Below are positions 25,099 through 32,535 of a DNA stretch of 64,000 nt, piece by piece. The translations under genes were made by a program, and so were the position numbers. The stretch is from Verrucomicrobiota bacterium. Its GTDB lineage: Bacteria > Verrucomicrobiota > Verrucomicrobiia > Opitutales > UBA953. Under the pieces are notes generated by a model. That model made no database searches. It was not told where the DNA came from and saw only the letters and a program-made list of their open reading frames with translations. Numbering within the stretch: position 1 is the stretch's first letter; each line of letters opens with the position of its first letter. The stretch covers positions 93,161 through 157,160 of the forward strand of contig BJHS01000004.1 in NCBI GenBank assembly GCA_014193315.1. Direction: 5' to 3'.

Positions 25099-27700
25099 GC
25101 AGCTTCAGGTCTGCCCGGGAAACTAGCGACTCCCGGAGCTTCCGCAAGCCGTCGATGAGCTCTTTTACCTGGTCGGCGGCCGCCCCGCCCGCCGGCTGCC
25201 GTTCGATGGCGCTGGCTAGCTTGGCCAAGGCCGCGCAGCCCATCAGCGCCAGCATGCCCTTGGTCCCGTGGGCCTGCCGGGACAGTTCGACCTGGTCGCG
25301 TCGGGCGGCTGCGGTCTCCAGTTGGGCGATCATGTCGTCGGCATGCCGCAGGTAGGACCGGGCGGCGCAGCGGAGGTCTTCCGCCTCGTCGTCCTCGGAA
25401 ACCTCCAAGGCCGCCAGGAATTCGTTGCCCATCAGGGGGATCTCCGTTTCCCGGGCGGCGAAAACATCGAGTTTCTCCAATAACTCCGCCCCTCGCACCG
25501 GTTTGGCCAGGTAGGCGTCGAAGCCCGCCGCCTCGCAGCGGGCGCGGTCGGTCTCCAGCGTCATCGCGGTCAGGGCCAGCAGGCGCGTCGGGCGACGGCC
25601 GAGGGCCCGTTCCTCGGTCCGGATGGCCGTGGCCGTCGCGATCCCGTCCATGATGGGCATCTGGATGTCGAGCAGCACCACATCGAAGTCCTTGGTCCGC
25701 CAAAGCTCCAAGGCGGCGGCCCCGTCGACGGTGGCACTGACGTGGTGGCCGGCACGTTTCAGGCGGGTGACCGCCACCTCGCGGTTCACCTCATTGTCCT
25801 CGGCGAGGAGGATGCGCAACGGGCGGCGGGGTGGGGGTGTCTTGGCGCCGTGTGCGGACGGTTCCTCCGACCGTGGTAGGTCGCCAGCGAAGCGGGCCCA
25901 TAAGCCGGTCAGCGTCACGGGTTTGAAGAGTTGGAGTTGACGGCGCAGTTCGAGCTCGGGGGCGGTCAGCAAGAGGGTGAGCTTCTGGGGGATGCCGGGG
26001 AGCCGGGGGTTGATGTCATCCGGTAGGTCGATCACCGCCCGATGGAAGGGGCGCTCGGCTTCCTCCGCGGCGGTCCAGACCGTCTCCGCTTCCTCGCAAG
26101 TCTCAACCTCTTGGCAACTGGCTTCCCACGCCTCTAGGCAGCGCTTCAGCCACTGGCGGATGTCGGGGTGTCCGCCTACCAGCAGGATGCGCTGACCCCT
26201 GAGGATGGGCGGGGCGGGCATCGGGGCCTGCGGGTTAGGGTCCACGGTAATGGCCGCGGTGAAGCAACTGCCTTGGCCGGGCTCGCTCGTCACCTTCACG
26301 TAGCCATCCATCGCTTGGACCAAGCTACGGACGATGTTGAGCCCGAGGCCGGTCCCGCCGAAGCGACGGGTGGTCGAGGCATCCGCCTGGGTGAAGGGTT
26401 CGAAGATGCTTTCTAACCGGTCGCCGGGGATCCCGATGCCGGAGTCGCGCACCGCGCACTGCGCCAAGAGGCGCTCTTGGCGTTGCTCGAAATGCAGGAC
26501 GGCGTGCACGTGGCCCTGTTCGGTGAACTTGACCGCGTTGCCGACCAGGTTGGCGAGGACCCGGCGGAACTTCACCGGGTCGCCGAGCACGGAGTGGGGG
26601 CTGTCCGCGCGGGTCAGGGCGGCGAGCTCGATGCCTTTGCGGCGGGCCTGATGTTGAAACTGCGCGATGACTTCCTCAAGGGCGCGGATGGGGTTGAAGG
26701 GGATGTGCTCGACCGTAATATTGCCGCGGTCGAGGCGGGAGAAATCGAGTACGTCCCGGACCATGTCCTCCAGCTCGGTCGCGCAGCGTTGGATCTTCGC
26801 CAGTACCTCGCCGAGATCGCCGGACGGTGATTCCAAGGCCGTCTCGCAGAGGCCTTGGATGGCGTTGATCGGGTTGCGGATCTCGTGCGTCACGTTCGCC
26901 ATGAACTGCCACTTCGCCGCGGCGACTTCCTCCGCCTTCTCGAGCGCGACCCGCAGCCGGTTATGCTCGTCGACCGATTCGGTGATGTTGACCGCGAAGG
27001 TGAGCAGGCCCGCGGGCAGGCCGCCGCCGCCCTTGACGCGTTCGTGGGCCACGCGGACGAGGCGCGAGCGTCCATCCAAGGTCTCGAAGCGCAGGATGCT
27101 GTGCCGGACGCGTTGCCCGGTGCGGATCACCTCCTCGTCGAACTGGAGAAATTGCTCCGCCGTCGCCGCGGCGAGGATATCGCGGAGCCCGAGGTCGGAC
27201 ACGAAGCCGCGGTGCGGTAGGCCGAGGAACTCGTCGAGGCTGCGGCTGGTATGGAGGATGCGTCCTTGGAGGTCGCGGAAGATGATGAAGTCGGGCGAGT
27301 TTTCGATCAGCGTGCGGGCCAGCCCCATGCCGGAGCGGGGCGTCAGCAAGGGCAGGCCGTTGACCAGGGCGTCATCCGCGAAGAGCAGCCAGACTTGGTC
27401 CTGATGCTTCGGGTCTGGCTGCATGATGATTTTCACCGCGCGGATCGGGACCTCCTTCTCGGCGTTGCGGATCTCGAGCACCCCGCTCCAGGCGGACCAC
27501 CGGGCCGCGTTGTAAAGCAAAGAGGAAATCGGCCGTCCGTTGTCGAGTTCGAGGAAGAGCAGGTTGATATCCATGCCCGCCCGAACCCGCCGGCCCAAGG
27601 CCCGGTCGGCCGACGGGTTGGCGTAGAGGACCAGTCCGGCCCGGTTGCATACCATGTAGGGCCAGGGAAGGAGGTCGGGGAGTGTCGACAGGTCCGCCAT
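25073..27700 (-). CDS. hybrid sensor histidine kinase (PAS-PAS-HisKA-HATPase-REC-REC-HPt)
   Basis: 875 residues, no membrane segment, so probably cytoplasmic. Two PAS-like domains (about 10-115 and 130-245) lead to HisKA with phospho-His H272 (ANVTHEIRNP) and HATPase (NLVGNAVKFTEQG; DSGIGIP; GGTGLGLNIV). A degenerate receiver (about 503-600) lacks the acidic pocket (LLVGG instead of LLVED). A normal receiver follows with D678 (VLLDIQMPIMDG), then an HPt domain with H811 (AHGTKGML). This is the BarA/TorS-type phosphorelay layout. No partner regulator is adjacent. The signal is unknown; the genes downstream suggest a stress or proteolysis link, which is inference only. Confidence 0.93.
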   Translation of the reverse strand: MADLSTLPDLLPWPYMVCNRAGLVLYANPSADRALGRRVRAGMDINLLFLELDNGRPISSLLYNAARWSAWSGVLEIRNAEKEVPIRAVKIIMQPDPKHQDQVWLLFADDALVNGLPLLTPRSGMGLARTLIENSPDFIIFRDLQGRILHTSRSLDEFLGLPHRGFVSDLGLRDILAAATAEQFLQFDEEVIRTGQRVRHSILRFETLDGRSRLVRVAHERVKGGGGLPAGLLTFAVNITESVDEHNRLRVALEKAEEVAAAKWQFMANVTHEIRNPINAIQGLCETALESPSGDLGEVLAKIQRCATELEDMVRDVLDFSRLDRGNITVEHIPFNPIRALEEVIAQFQHQARRKGIELAALTRADSPHSVLGDPVKFRRVLANLVGNAVKFTEQGHVHAVLHFEQRQERLLAQCAVRDSGIGIPGDRLESIFEPFTQADASTTRRFGGTGLGLNIVRSLVQAMDGYVKVTSEPGQGSCFTAAITVDPNPQAPMPAPPILRGQRILLVGGHPDIRQWLKRCLEAWEASCQEVETCEEAETVWTAAEEAERPFHRAVIDLPDDINPRLPGIPQKLTLLLTAPELELRRQLQLFKPVTLTGLWARFAGDLPRSEEPSAHGAKTPPPRRPLRILLAEDNEVNREVAVTRLKRAGHHVSATVDGAAALELWRTKDFDVVLLDIQMPIMDGIATATAIRTEERALGRRPTRLLALTAMTLETDRARCEAAGFDAYLAKPVRGAELLEKLDVFAARETEIPLMGNEFLAALEVSEDDEAEDLRCAARSYLRHADDMIAQLETAAARRDQVELSRQAHGTKGMLALMGCAALAKLASAIERQPAGGAAADQVKELIDGLRKLRESLVSRADLKLHGQSEDQA

Positions 27701-27808
27701 TCGCTGGGGGTATTACTACTCCCCTCCAACGTTGGGGACAATAATCTATATAAGGTGAAACACCTAGTTTGGGTTGAAGTCTCTCGGATAACCCTCCACC
27801 TTTCCTCC

Positions 27809-28735
27809 ATGCGATTACTTCCCCTCCTGCTTTGCCCCCTCATGGCTCTTGGTTCCCCCTTCCGCCCGGCGGACCTACCCGCCGGGTCCGCTTGGTTCGC
27901 CCATGTCGACCACGATGCGGTCCGGTCGGCTCCCTTGGGTGCTTCGCTGATGTCGCAGCCGTTGGAGGACCCGTCCTGCCCCATGCCGGCCAAAGTCAAA
28001 GCCTTCCTTGAGGAGACGGGCTTCGATTACCGCCGCGACCTCCGGTCCATCACCGTCTTCGGCAACGGCGCCGAACGTCAGGCCTCCATCCTCGTTCGCC
28101 ATTCGGCGGATGACCTAAAGCTGGGCGAGTTCCTGCGGAAGCAAGGGGCCAGGACGACGACCGTCGAAGGTGCCCCGTCATTGGCCTATGACTGCGGTCC
28201 CGACGGCAACGAATGCACGCTCTTCATCGCTTTCCCGCGGCCCGGCGTCGTCGCGTTGGGCATGAGCGCGCGGGATCTCGGTCTTGCGCTCCGCGCCTTG
28301 GAGTCGGACCGGGCGGAGTCGGCCCTGCCTGCGCTGGTCGCCGCCGAAGTGATCGCGCAGCCCTCGGTCATCGCCGCGGTCGACCTCGCCGCGTGCGCCG
28401 AGGCGAATCCCCGCCTGCCTGCCATGGTCAAACAGTTCCGCTCTTTCGGGATGGCCGTCGGCGAGGTCGGCGACCAGGTGCAGTTCCGCTCGCGTTGCGA
28501 GATGAAGGACCCCGCGCTCTCCGATAATGTCGTCAAGATGGTCGAAGGCTTCACGTCCTTGGCCGTCGCGCGCGACCCGAAGGCCGCGTCTTGGCTGGAA
28601 GGCTTGGTCGTCAAATCCCTCGGGGCGCAGGTCAACACGACCTACCAGGTTTCGTCCCAGCGCGTGCAAGAGGAAATCGCCCGGGCCAAAGTGCGGATGG
28701 CGGAAGGGCGCGCCCGGCGCGGGGCTGGTAAGTAA
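27809..28735 (+). CDS. predicted secreted protein of unknown function
   Basis: 308 residues. The N-terminus MRLLPLLLCPLMALGSPF is a signal peptide, possibly with a lipobox-like LLLC but without the usual spacing. The mature part starts ADLPAGSAWFAHVDHDA, a pattern seen in verrucomicrobial exported proteins of unknown role, and ends in a basic helix (RARRGAGK). It is divergent from the kinase gene with a 108-bp AT-richer gap containing a TATATAA block at about 27749-27755 and hairpin AGGTG-AAA-CACCT, so a regulated promoter is possible. The frame continues upstream to 27251 inside the kinase gene, which is not coding. A terminator follows. Confidence 0.65.
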   Translation: MRLLPLLLCPLMALGSPFRPADLPAGSAWFAHVDHDAVRSAPLGASLMSQPLEDPSCPMPAKVKAFLEETGFDYRRDLRSITVFGNGAERQASILVRHSADDLKLGEFLRKQGARTTTVEGAPSLAYDCGPDGNECTLFIAFPRPGVVALGMSARDLGLALRALESDRAESALPALVAAEVIAQPSVIAAVDLAACAEANPRLPAMVKQFRSFGMAVGEVGDQVQFRSRCEMKDPALSDNVVKMVEGFTSLAVARDPKAASWLEGLVVKSLGAQVNTTYQVSSQRVQEEIARAKVRMAEGRARRGAGK

Positions 28736-28760
28736 GCGAACCGCGCCCCGACGGCTTGCA

Positions 28761-28798
28761 CCCACCCGGGGACGTTGGGTCTCCGGGTGGGCTGTTTT
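28761..28798 (+). terminator. rho-independent terminator
   Basis: Stem CCCACCCGG (28761-28769)/CCGGGTGGG (28783-28791), then CTGTTTT. It ends the secreted-protein gene just before the minus-strand tRNA. Confidence 0.75.
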
Positions 28799-28804
28799 AA
28801 AGGG

Positions 28805-28886
28805 TGCTCAGGAAGGGACTTGAACCCTTACGCTTTATGGGCACTGGAACCTGAATCCAGCGTGTCTGCCATTCCACCACCTGAGC
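28805..28886 (-). tRNA. tRNA-Leu (anticodon CAG)
   Basis: Acceptor arms GCTCAGG/CCTGAGC pair, discriminator A at 28805. The anticodon stem CTGGA/TCCAG encloses TTCAGGT, anticodon CAG at 28851-28853. The T-arm is GGGTTCAAGTCCC, with a long class II variable arm. The 3' CCA is not fully encoded (ACCC), unlike tRNA-Leu(GAG) at 2757, whose 5' portion is otherwise the same. Confidence 0.95.
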
Positions 28887-28933
28887 ATGAAAGCGGACAG
28901 TTGAGCAAAGGGGGTTCCGCCCCCCTGTCAAGG

Positions 28934-29434
28934 TCAGGGCTTGCGCAGCGACTTTAGCAAATAGGCACAATCGAGGTCCTGGCCGAATTTATGGCCGACT
29001 CGGGGCAAAAGGCCTGAACGGATGAAGCCTAGGGATTCGTGCAGACGCAGGCTGGCGGCTTGTTCGCCCGAAACCCGCGCCAAGACGGAGTGGTAGCCGA
29101 GGGCTTCCGCCCGGTGGAGCAGCTCGGCGAGGATACGTTTACCGAGGCCCTTGCCGTGGTGCTCGTGGTGCAAGAATACGGAATCTTCGACCGTGCCCGA
29201 CCAGCCTTTACGTGTGCTGTAGCTGGAGAGGGAGCCCCAGCCGATCACCTCGTGCCCGATTTCCGCCACGATCACCGGGTGGGCTGGCCCGCGGGCCTTG
29301 AGCCATTGGGTACGATTTTCATCCGTTTCGGGCTCGGTCTGCCACGTGCAGGTGCACGTCCGCACATAATGGTTATGGATCGCGTTGATCGCGGGCGCGT
29401 CGGCCAAGGTGGCCGTCCGGAGGCGTGTTTCCAT
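28934..29434 (-). CDS. GNAT N-acetyltransferase, phosphinothricin-acetyltransferase-like
   Basis: 166 residues from the ATG at 29432-29434 (METRLRTATLADAPAINAIH). Signature elements of the PAT/MnaT subgroup are YSTRKGWSGTVEDSVFLHHE, the acetyl-CoA loop HGKGLGKRIL, and ESLGFIRSG-like helix alpha4. Such enzymes acetylate small amines (methionine sulfone, phosphinothricin); the natural substrate here is unknown. Divergent from rpmJ. A TTG four codons upstream is a weaker start. Confidence 0.85.
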   Translation of the reverse strand: METRLRTATLADAPAINAIHNHYVRTCTCTWQTEPETDENRTQWLKARGPAHPVIVAEIGHEVIGWGSLSSYSTRKGWSGTVEDSVFLHHEHHGKGLGKRILAELLHRAEALGYHSVLARVSGEQAASLRLHESLGFIRSGLLPRVGHKFGQDLDCAYLLKSLRKP

Positions 29435-29548
29435 GGGGGGAGTCAAACCCCAGAAAGAAGCTGAAACAAGCCTAGGAAATCCCGTTGACAGTCAGGCGGC
29501 GGCCACCTTTGTTGGCCGACCTGCCGTTTCCATCCGGCCCTCCAGACC

Positions 29549-29674
29549 ATGAAAGTCTCCTCCTCCCTCAAGTCGCTGAAGAAGCGTCACCCGAATTGCC
29601 AAGTTGTCCGCCGCAAGGGTCGTGTCTATGTGATCAACAAGACGCACCCCCGCTACAAGGCTCGCCAAGGCTAA
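29549..29674 (+). CDS. rpmJ: 50S ribosomal protein bL36 (zinc-free form)
   Basis: 41 residues beginning [20 protein letters not shown] and ending RYKARQG. It is the longer C-minus variant, with only one Cys and without the CXXC...C/H zinc ribbon. Component of the large subunit. It is paired with C-minus bL31, 25 bp downstream, so they are probably co-transcribed. In gamma-proteobacteria this pair is switched on by zinc starvation through Zur; I see no clear Zur palindrome here. A candidate -35 TTGACA lies at 29485-29490, but the -10 (TTTGTT, 29508-29513) is weak. Confidence 0.93.
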   Translation: MKVSSSLKSLKKRHPNCQVVRRKGRVYVINKTHPRYKARQG

Positions 29675-29698
29675 TCCCACCCCCGAACACCCTCTACC

Positions 29699-29941
29699 AT
29701 GAAGAAGGAAGGCCATCCTGATTATAACAACGTCGTCTTCGTGGATGTCTCCACGAACCGCGAGTTTCCGACCCGTTCGACCATGAAGTCCAAGGAAACC
29801 AAGGTTCTTGACGGCGTCGAACACTTCGTGATCCGTCGCGAAGTGACCATGGATTCGCACCCTGCCTACACGGGCGAAAAGCGCTTCGTCGACACCGCCG
29901 GTCGCGTCGAGAAGTTCAACACCAAGTTCCGTCGCAAGTAA
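29699..29941 (+). CDS. rpmE: 50S ribosomal protein bL31 type B (zinc-free form)
   Basis: 80 residues; NNVVFVDVSTNREFPTRST and VTMDSHPAYTGEKRFVDTAG are diagnostic of type B L31. It lacks the four Cys of the zinc form. Located on the central protuberance of the 50S subunit, bridging to 30S. Second gene of the rpmJ-rpmE unit, followed by a terminator at 29967. The start has a C-rich leader (CCCGAACACCCTCTACC) and no Shine-Dalgarno sequence. Confidence 0.96.
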   Translation: MKKEGHPDYNNVVFVDVSTNREFPTRSTMKSKETKVLDGVEHFVIRREVTMDSHPAYTGEKRFVDTAGRVEKFNTKFRRK

Positions 29942-29966
29942 GCCGACGGTTGGTTCGCCCCCCGAG

Positions 29967-29996
29967 ACCCGTCTGGTTCGCCTGGCGGGTTTTTTA
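29967..29996 (+). terminator. rho-independent terminator of rpmJ-rpmE
   Basis: Stem ACCCGTC/GGCGGGT (one G-U pair) with a 10-base loop, then TTTTTTATT. Confidence 0.7.
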
Positions 29997-30039
29997 TTGC
30001 CCATTGCGCCAACCGGGCGAGCGGGTGGTAGGGTTGGGC

Positions 30040-30742
30040 ATGCGCTCGCCCTTACCCGCTTTGGCCTTGGCCAGTTTGACTGCCCTGAGTCTCTCCGCGG
30101 CCGCCTTCAATGCGACCGGGGTGGAGCAGGGGTTGTTTTCGGGGCTGGAGCGTTACCTCTCGCAGAGTCGCTTCCCGCTGCGGACGCTGCACCCCAAGGC
30201 CGAGATCGCCTACGCCCAAGTCACCGACAGTCGCGGTCCTGCTTACGCTGATAGTAAGACATTGAGTGGGCGGGTCTGCGATACGAGCGATAATGGTCGT
30301 TTCGGGTTCTTTCTGGAGGCCTCTTACTCCGGGTCGCGGGCCGACCTTAAGACCTGTAATGCGCCGGTGTCCTCCAGCCCATTGGACGTGACCGGTATGG
30401 GTGGCGGGGTCTTCACGGAGTTGCCGATTCTGGCCAAACTGGGTGTTTATGCCGAATACGGCTATTTTTATAATAAATTGGACTTTGTGGCTCCGGCGGG
30501 CCTTTCCCTGCTTCCGGCCAAGGACAACTACACCCAGTGGCTTTATGGCCTCCGGCTCTTTCTGACGGATACCGACGCCCTGAGCTATGGCCAGATTTCA
30601 GGGCAGGGGGCCTAACTGCCGGCCTTTGATCGGGAGGCCTCCTGGCGGCATGCGCTGGGGGGCCCAAAGCAGCTTCAACCTGCGCTATAAGACCGGACCG
30701 GGGGTTAAATCTTGGGAAGCCGCGTTTGGCCTAGGTTTCTGA
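30040..30742 (+). pseudogene. outer-membrane beta-barrel-like protein, apparently broken near its 3' end
   Basis: The intact frame is 30040-30615 (191 residues): signal peptide MRSPLPALALASLTALSLSA and alternating strands (GRFGFFLEASYSG; LGVYAEYGYFYNKLDF; QWLYGLRLFLTD). It stops abruptly at TAA 30613-30615. Just downstream, in a different frame, comes a typical barrel ending: WGAQSSFNLRYKTG, then WEAAFGLGF and TGA at 30740-30742, with C-terminal Phe as required for BAM insertion. A stop plus a shift near the G-runs at 30606-30610 and 30657-30662 would explain both. It may be a decayed gene or a sequence error; the intact length would be about 233 residues. Confidence 0.5.
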
Positions 30743-30878
30743 CAATCAAGGGTCCCCGATCTTATTCACAGCGGGTGTGAATGAAATGTGCAGGAGGGAG
30801 GGCTTTCTCTGGGGTGCGAAGATTTCCGCAAATTGGTGCTTGATTTTGTCACAAGCCTGTAGCAATACTGGCAACGCT

Positions 30879-31385
30879 ATGAAGCATATCCTACCGATCC
30901 TCACCATCACGACCCTCGCTGCCGCTGCCTCTGCCCAGAGTGCTGGGGCCTCGTCCGGTCTCTCCTACAACCGCGTTGAACTGTCCTACCAGACGAATGG
31001 CACCAAGGGTTACGCCCTCGGTGCTTCCGCTCTGGTTGGCTCGTCCAACTTCCTCGTCGGCGCCTCGACCACCCTTGGTGGCGGCACGAGCAATAACGGC
31101 ACCGACAGCGTTTCCCTCGGCTACGTTTTCAAGAACGTTGCCTTAGGCGCTGACGCCATCGTCTCCGTCGGATCCAACGAGGCCTACGCTCTCGATATCC
31201 GCAAGGATCTCGGTTCCAACCTCGAAGGTTCGATTGGTTACGCCCGTAACTCCGGCGTGAACAGCTACTCGGTCGGCGTTGCTTACAACCTGCCCCAGCT
31301 GCAGCATTACCAGATCGGCGTTGAGTACAGCAAGGCCTCGGGCGTTACGTCCCAGACCACGGTTGTTCTCCGCTACAACTTCTAA
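30879..31385 (+). CDS. small outer-membrane beta-barrel protein
   Basis: 168 residues. Signal peptide MKHILPILTITTLAAAASAQ. The mature protein is built of alternating strands rich in G, S, Y and N (SYNRVELSYQTNG; GYALGASALVGSSNFLVGAS; SVGVAYNLPQLQHYQIGVEY) and ends VLRYNF, with a C-terminal Phe. Eight strands are likely, an OmpA/OmpX-size barrel. The AT-rich upstream 100 bp contains a hairpin TTCACA-N5-TGTGAA (30765-30781) and a weak TTGATT-N18-AATACT promoter-like pair (30840-30869). Base composition is slightly less GC-rich than its neighbours. Followed by two terminator-like hairpins. Function is unknown; structural or channel role inferred. Confidence 0.8.
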   Translation: MKHILPILTITTLAAAASAQSAGASSGLSYNRVELSYQTNGTKGYALGASALVGSSNFLVGASTTLGGGTSNNGTDSVSLGYVFKNVALGADAIVSVGSNEAYALDIRKDLGSNLEGSIGYARNSGVNSYSVGVAYNLPQLQHYQIGVEYSKASGVTSQTTVVLRYNF

Positions 31386-31408
31386 TCTTAGGATTAGAGG
31401 TTAGCCCT

Positions 31409-31436
31409 AAGGGCCCCGGCAACGGGGCCCTTTTTG
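31409..31436 (+). terminator. rho-independent terminator of the barrel gene
   Basis: Stem AAGGGCCCCG (31409-31418)/CGGGGCCCTT (31423-31432), loop GCAA, then TTTTTGTT. Confidence 0.88.
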
Positions 31437-31454
31437 TTGCCCGAGTAGCCCGAG

Positions 31455-31488
31455 AAAGGCCTTATTCCCCGAGGGGAGTAAGGCCTTT
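31455..31488. terminator. second hairpin, possible terminator between convergent genes
   Basis: A 16-bp stem from AAAGGCCTTATTCCCC (31455-31470) with one G-U pair and a 2-base GA loop, lying between the first terminator and the convergent VirK gene. T-tracts on either side are short, so direction is uncertain. Confidence 0.55.
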
Positions 31489-31511
31489 GCTTGTTTCGTC
31501 CGGGCGTGCCC

Positions 31512-32462
31512 TTAAGCCTGTCCGAGCCCGGCGGTGACCGCGGCCTGCAGGAGGTCGAAGAGGGCGTACCGGCGGGCGTAAAGTGGGCGCTTATTGGCCT
31601 TGATCTCTTCGCGGGTCCGTCGGACCTCGCGCAGGGGGAGTTCGAACCAGCCGTCCTCTACCAACTTGCCGTCTGCTTCGGCCCACATCCCGTCGTAATT
31701 GAAGGAAATCTTGTTCCAAGGTGCCCGGATCAGGTGCTTGCCGGCGGACATCTGGATCGTGTTACCCGCCCCGAGTAGGCGGACGACCCCCAGGGCGCTG
31801 ACGACTTCCTGGAGTGCGAAGATGGCCATGGCCTTGGCGCGGACCCCATGCATCGCCTTGGCCGAGGCCTTGATGGTATCCTCGTTGGCCCCGCTGCCGC
31901 CTTGGATGGCCCCGGCGTAAGCCACCCAGCCGGTGGGGGTTTCCTCGAGGGAAAAGGCGATGGAGCACAATTCGCCCCCGATTTTATCGCAATAAACCCG
32001 CAGGGTCCACTCCCCCTCACGGCGGAAGCGGTCATCATGGGCCAACGCGTAGCGGATCGTTCCCGTTTCCTCGCCGAGGGGTATCTCGGCGAACGAGACC
32101 TCGCTGGACTGCAGCAAGGCTTGGCGGAGGGGGCCGGGATGGGTGAGGGTGAAGCGGTAGGAATCACGGAGGACCTTGAGCTTCCGTTCGTCGCTCCAGC
32201 GGGTCGAGAGGTAGCCCAGCAGGGTCCGGTGCCAGAGCATCTCGTTCTCGGCGGCAAATGCCCGGAAGTCGTCCTGGAGCAGGAAGGCGACCCACTCGCC
32301 AAAGGCGCCCGGGGAGGCCGCCGCCCGGAACGACCGTCCAAGGCACTTCACGATGCGCGAATCCCAGCGTCGGCGGGCATGGATTTGCCGCGTGAGCGAC
32401 CAAGCGCACCGTAAGGCTCCTAGGCGGCTGGTCGGGGCGGTGGGTGGGACGGTCAAAGGCAT
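31512..32462 (-). CDS. VirK/YbjX family protein (DUF535)
   Basis: 316 residues from the ATG at 32460-32462 (MPLTVPPTAPTSRLG). Family hallmarks are in order: LWHRTLLGYLSTRWSDERKL, then the RREGEWTLRVY strand, IAFSLEETPTGWVAYAGAIQGG, KAMHGVRAKAMAIFAL, and YDGMWAEADGK with WFELPLRE. VirK/YbjX proteins of enterobacteria are linked to envelope integrity and virulence; the mechanism is not known. No signal peptide. The start lies 73 bp after the end of the collapsed ATP-grasp/transglutaminase locus, so the two could once have been co-transcribed. The long open frame upstream of this start is antisense noise through that pseudogene. Confidence 0.8.
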   Translation of the reverse strand: MPLTVPPTAPTSRLGALRCAWSLTRQIHARRRWDSRIVKCLGRSFRAAASPGAFGEWVAFLLQDDFRAFAAENEMLWHRTLLGYLSTRWSDERKLKVLRDSYRFTLTHPGPLRQALLQSSEVSFAEIPLGEETGTIRYALAHDDRFRREGEWTLRVYCDKIGGELCSIAFSLEETPTGWVAYAGAIQGGSGANEDTIKASAKAMHGVRAKAMAIFALQEVVSALGVVRLLGAGNTIQMSAGKHLIRAPWNKISFNYDGMWAEADGKLVEDGWFELPLREVRRTREEIKANKRPLYARRYALFDLLQAAVTAGLGQA

Positions 32463-32535
32463 CGACAAGGTTAGTCCCCGAAGAATCACCACGTTGGGAC
32501 TATCCCGCGCCGAGGGCGATAGCAGACTTGGCGCG

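Noticed and set aside
31389..31488. Riboswitch or attenuator between the barrel gene and the VirK gene
   Set aside because: The genes are convergent and both hairpins lie at 3' ends; they fit terminators.
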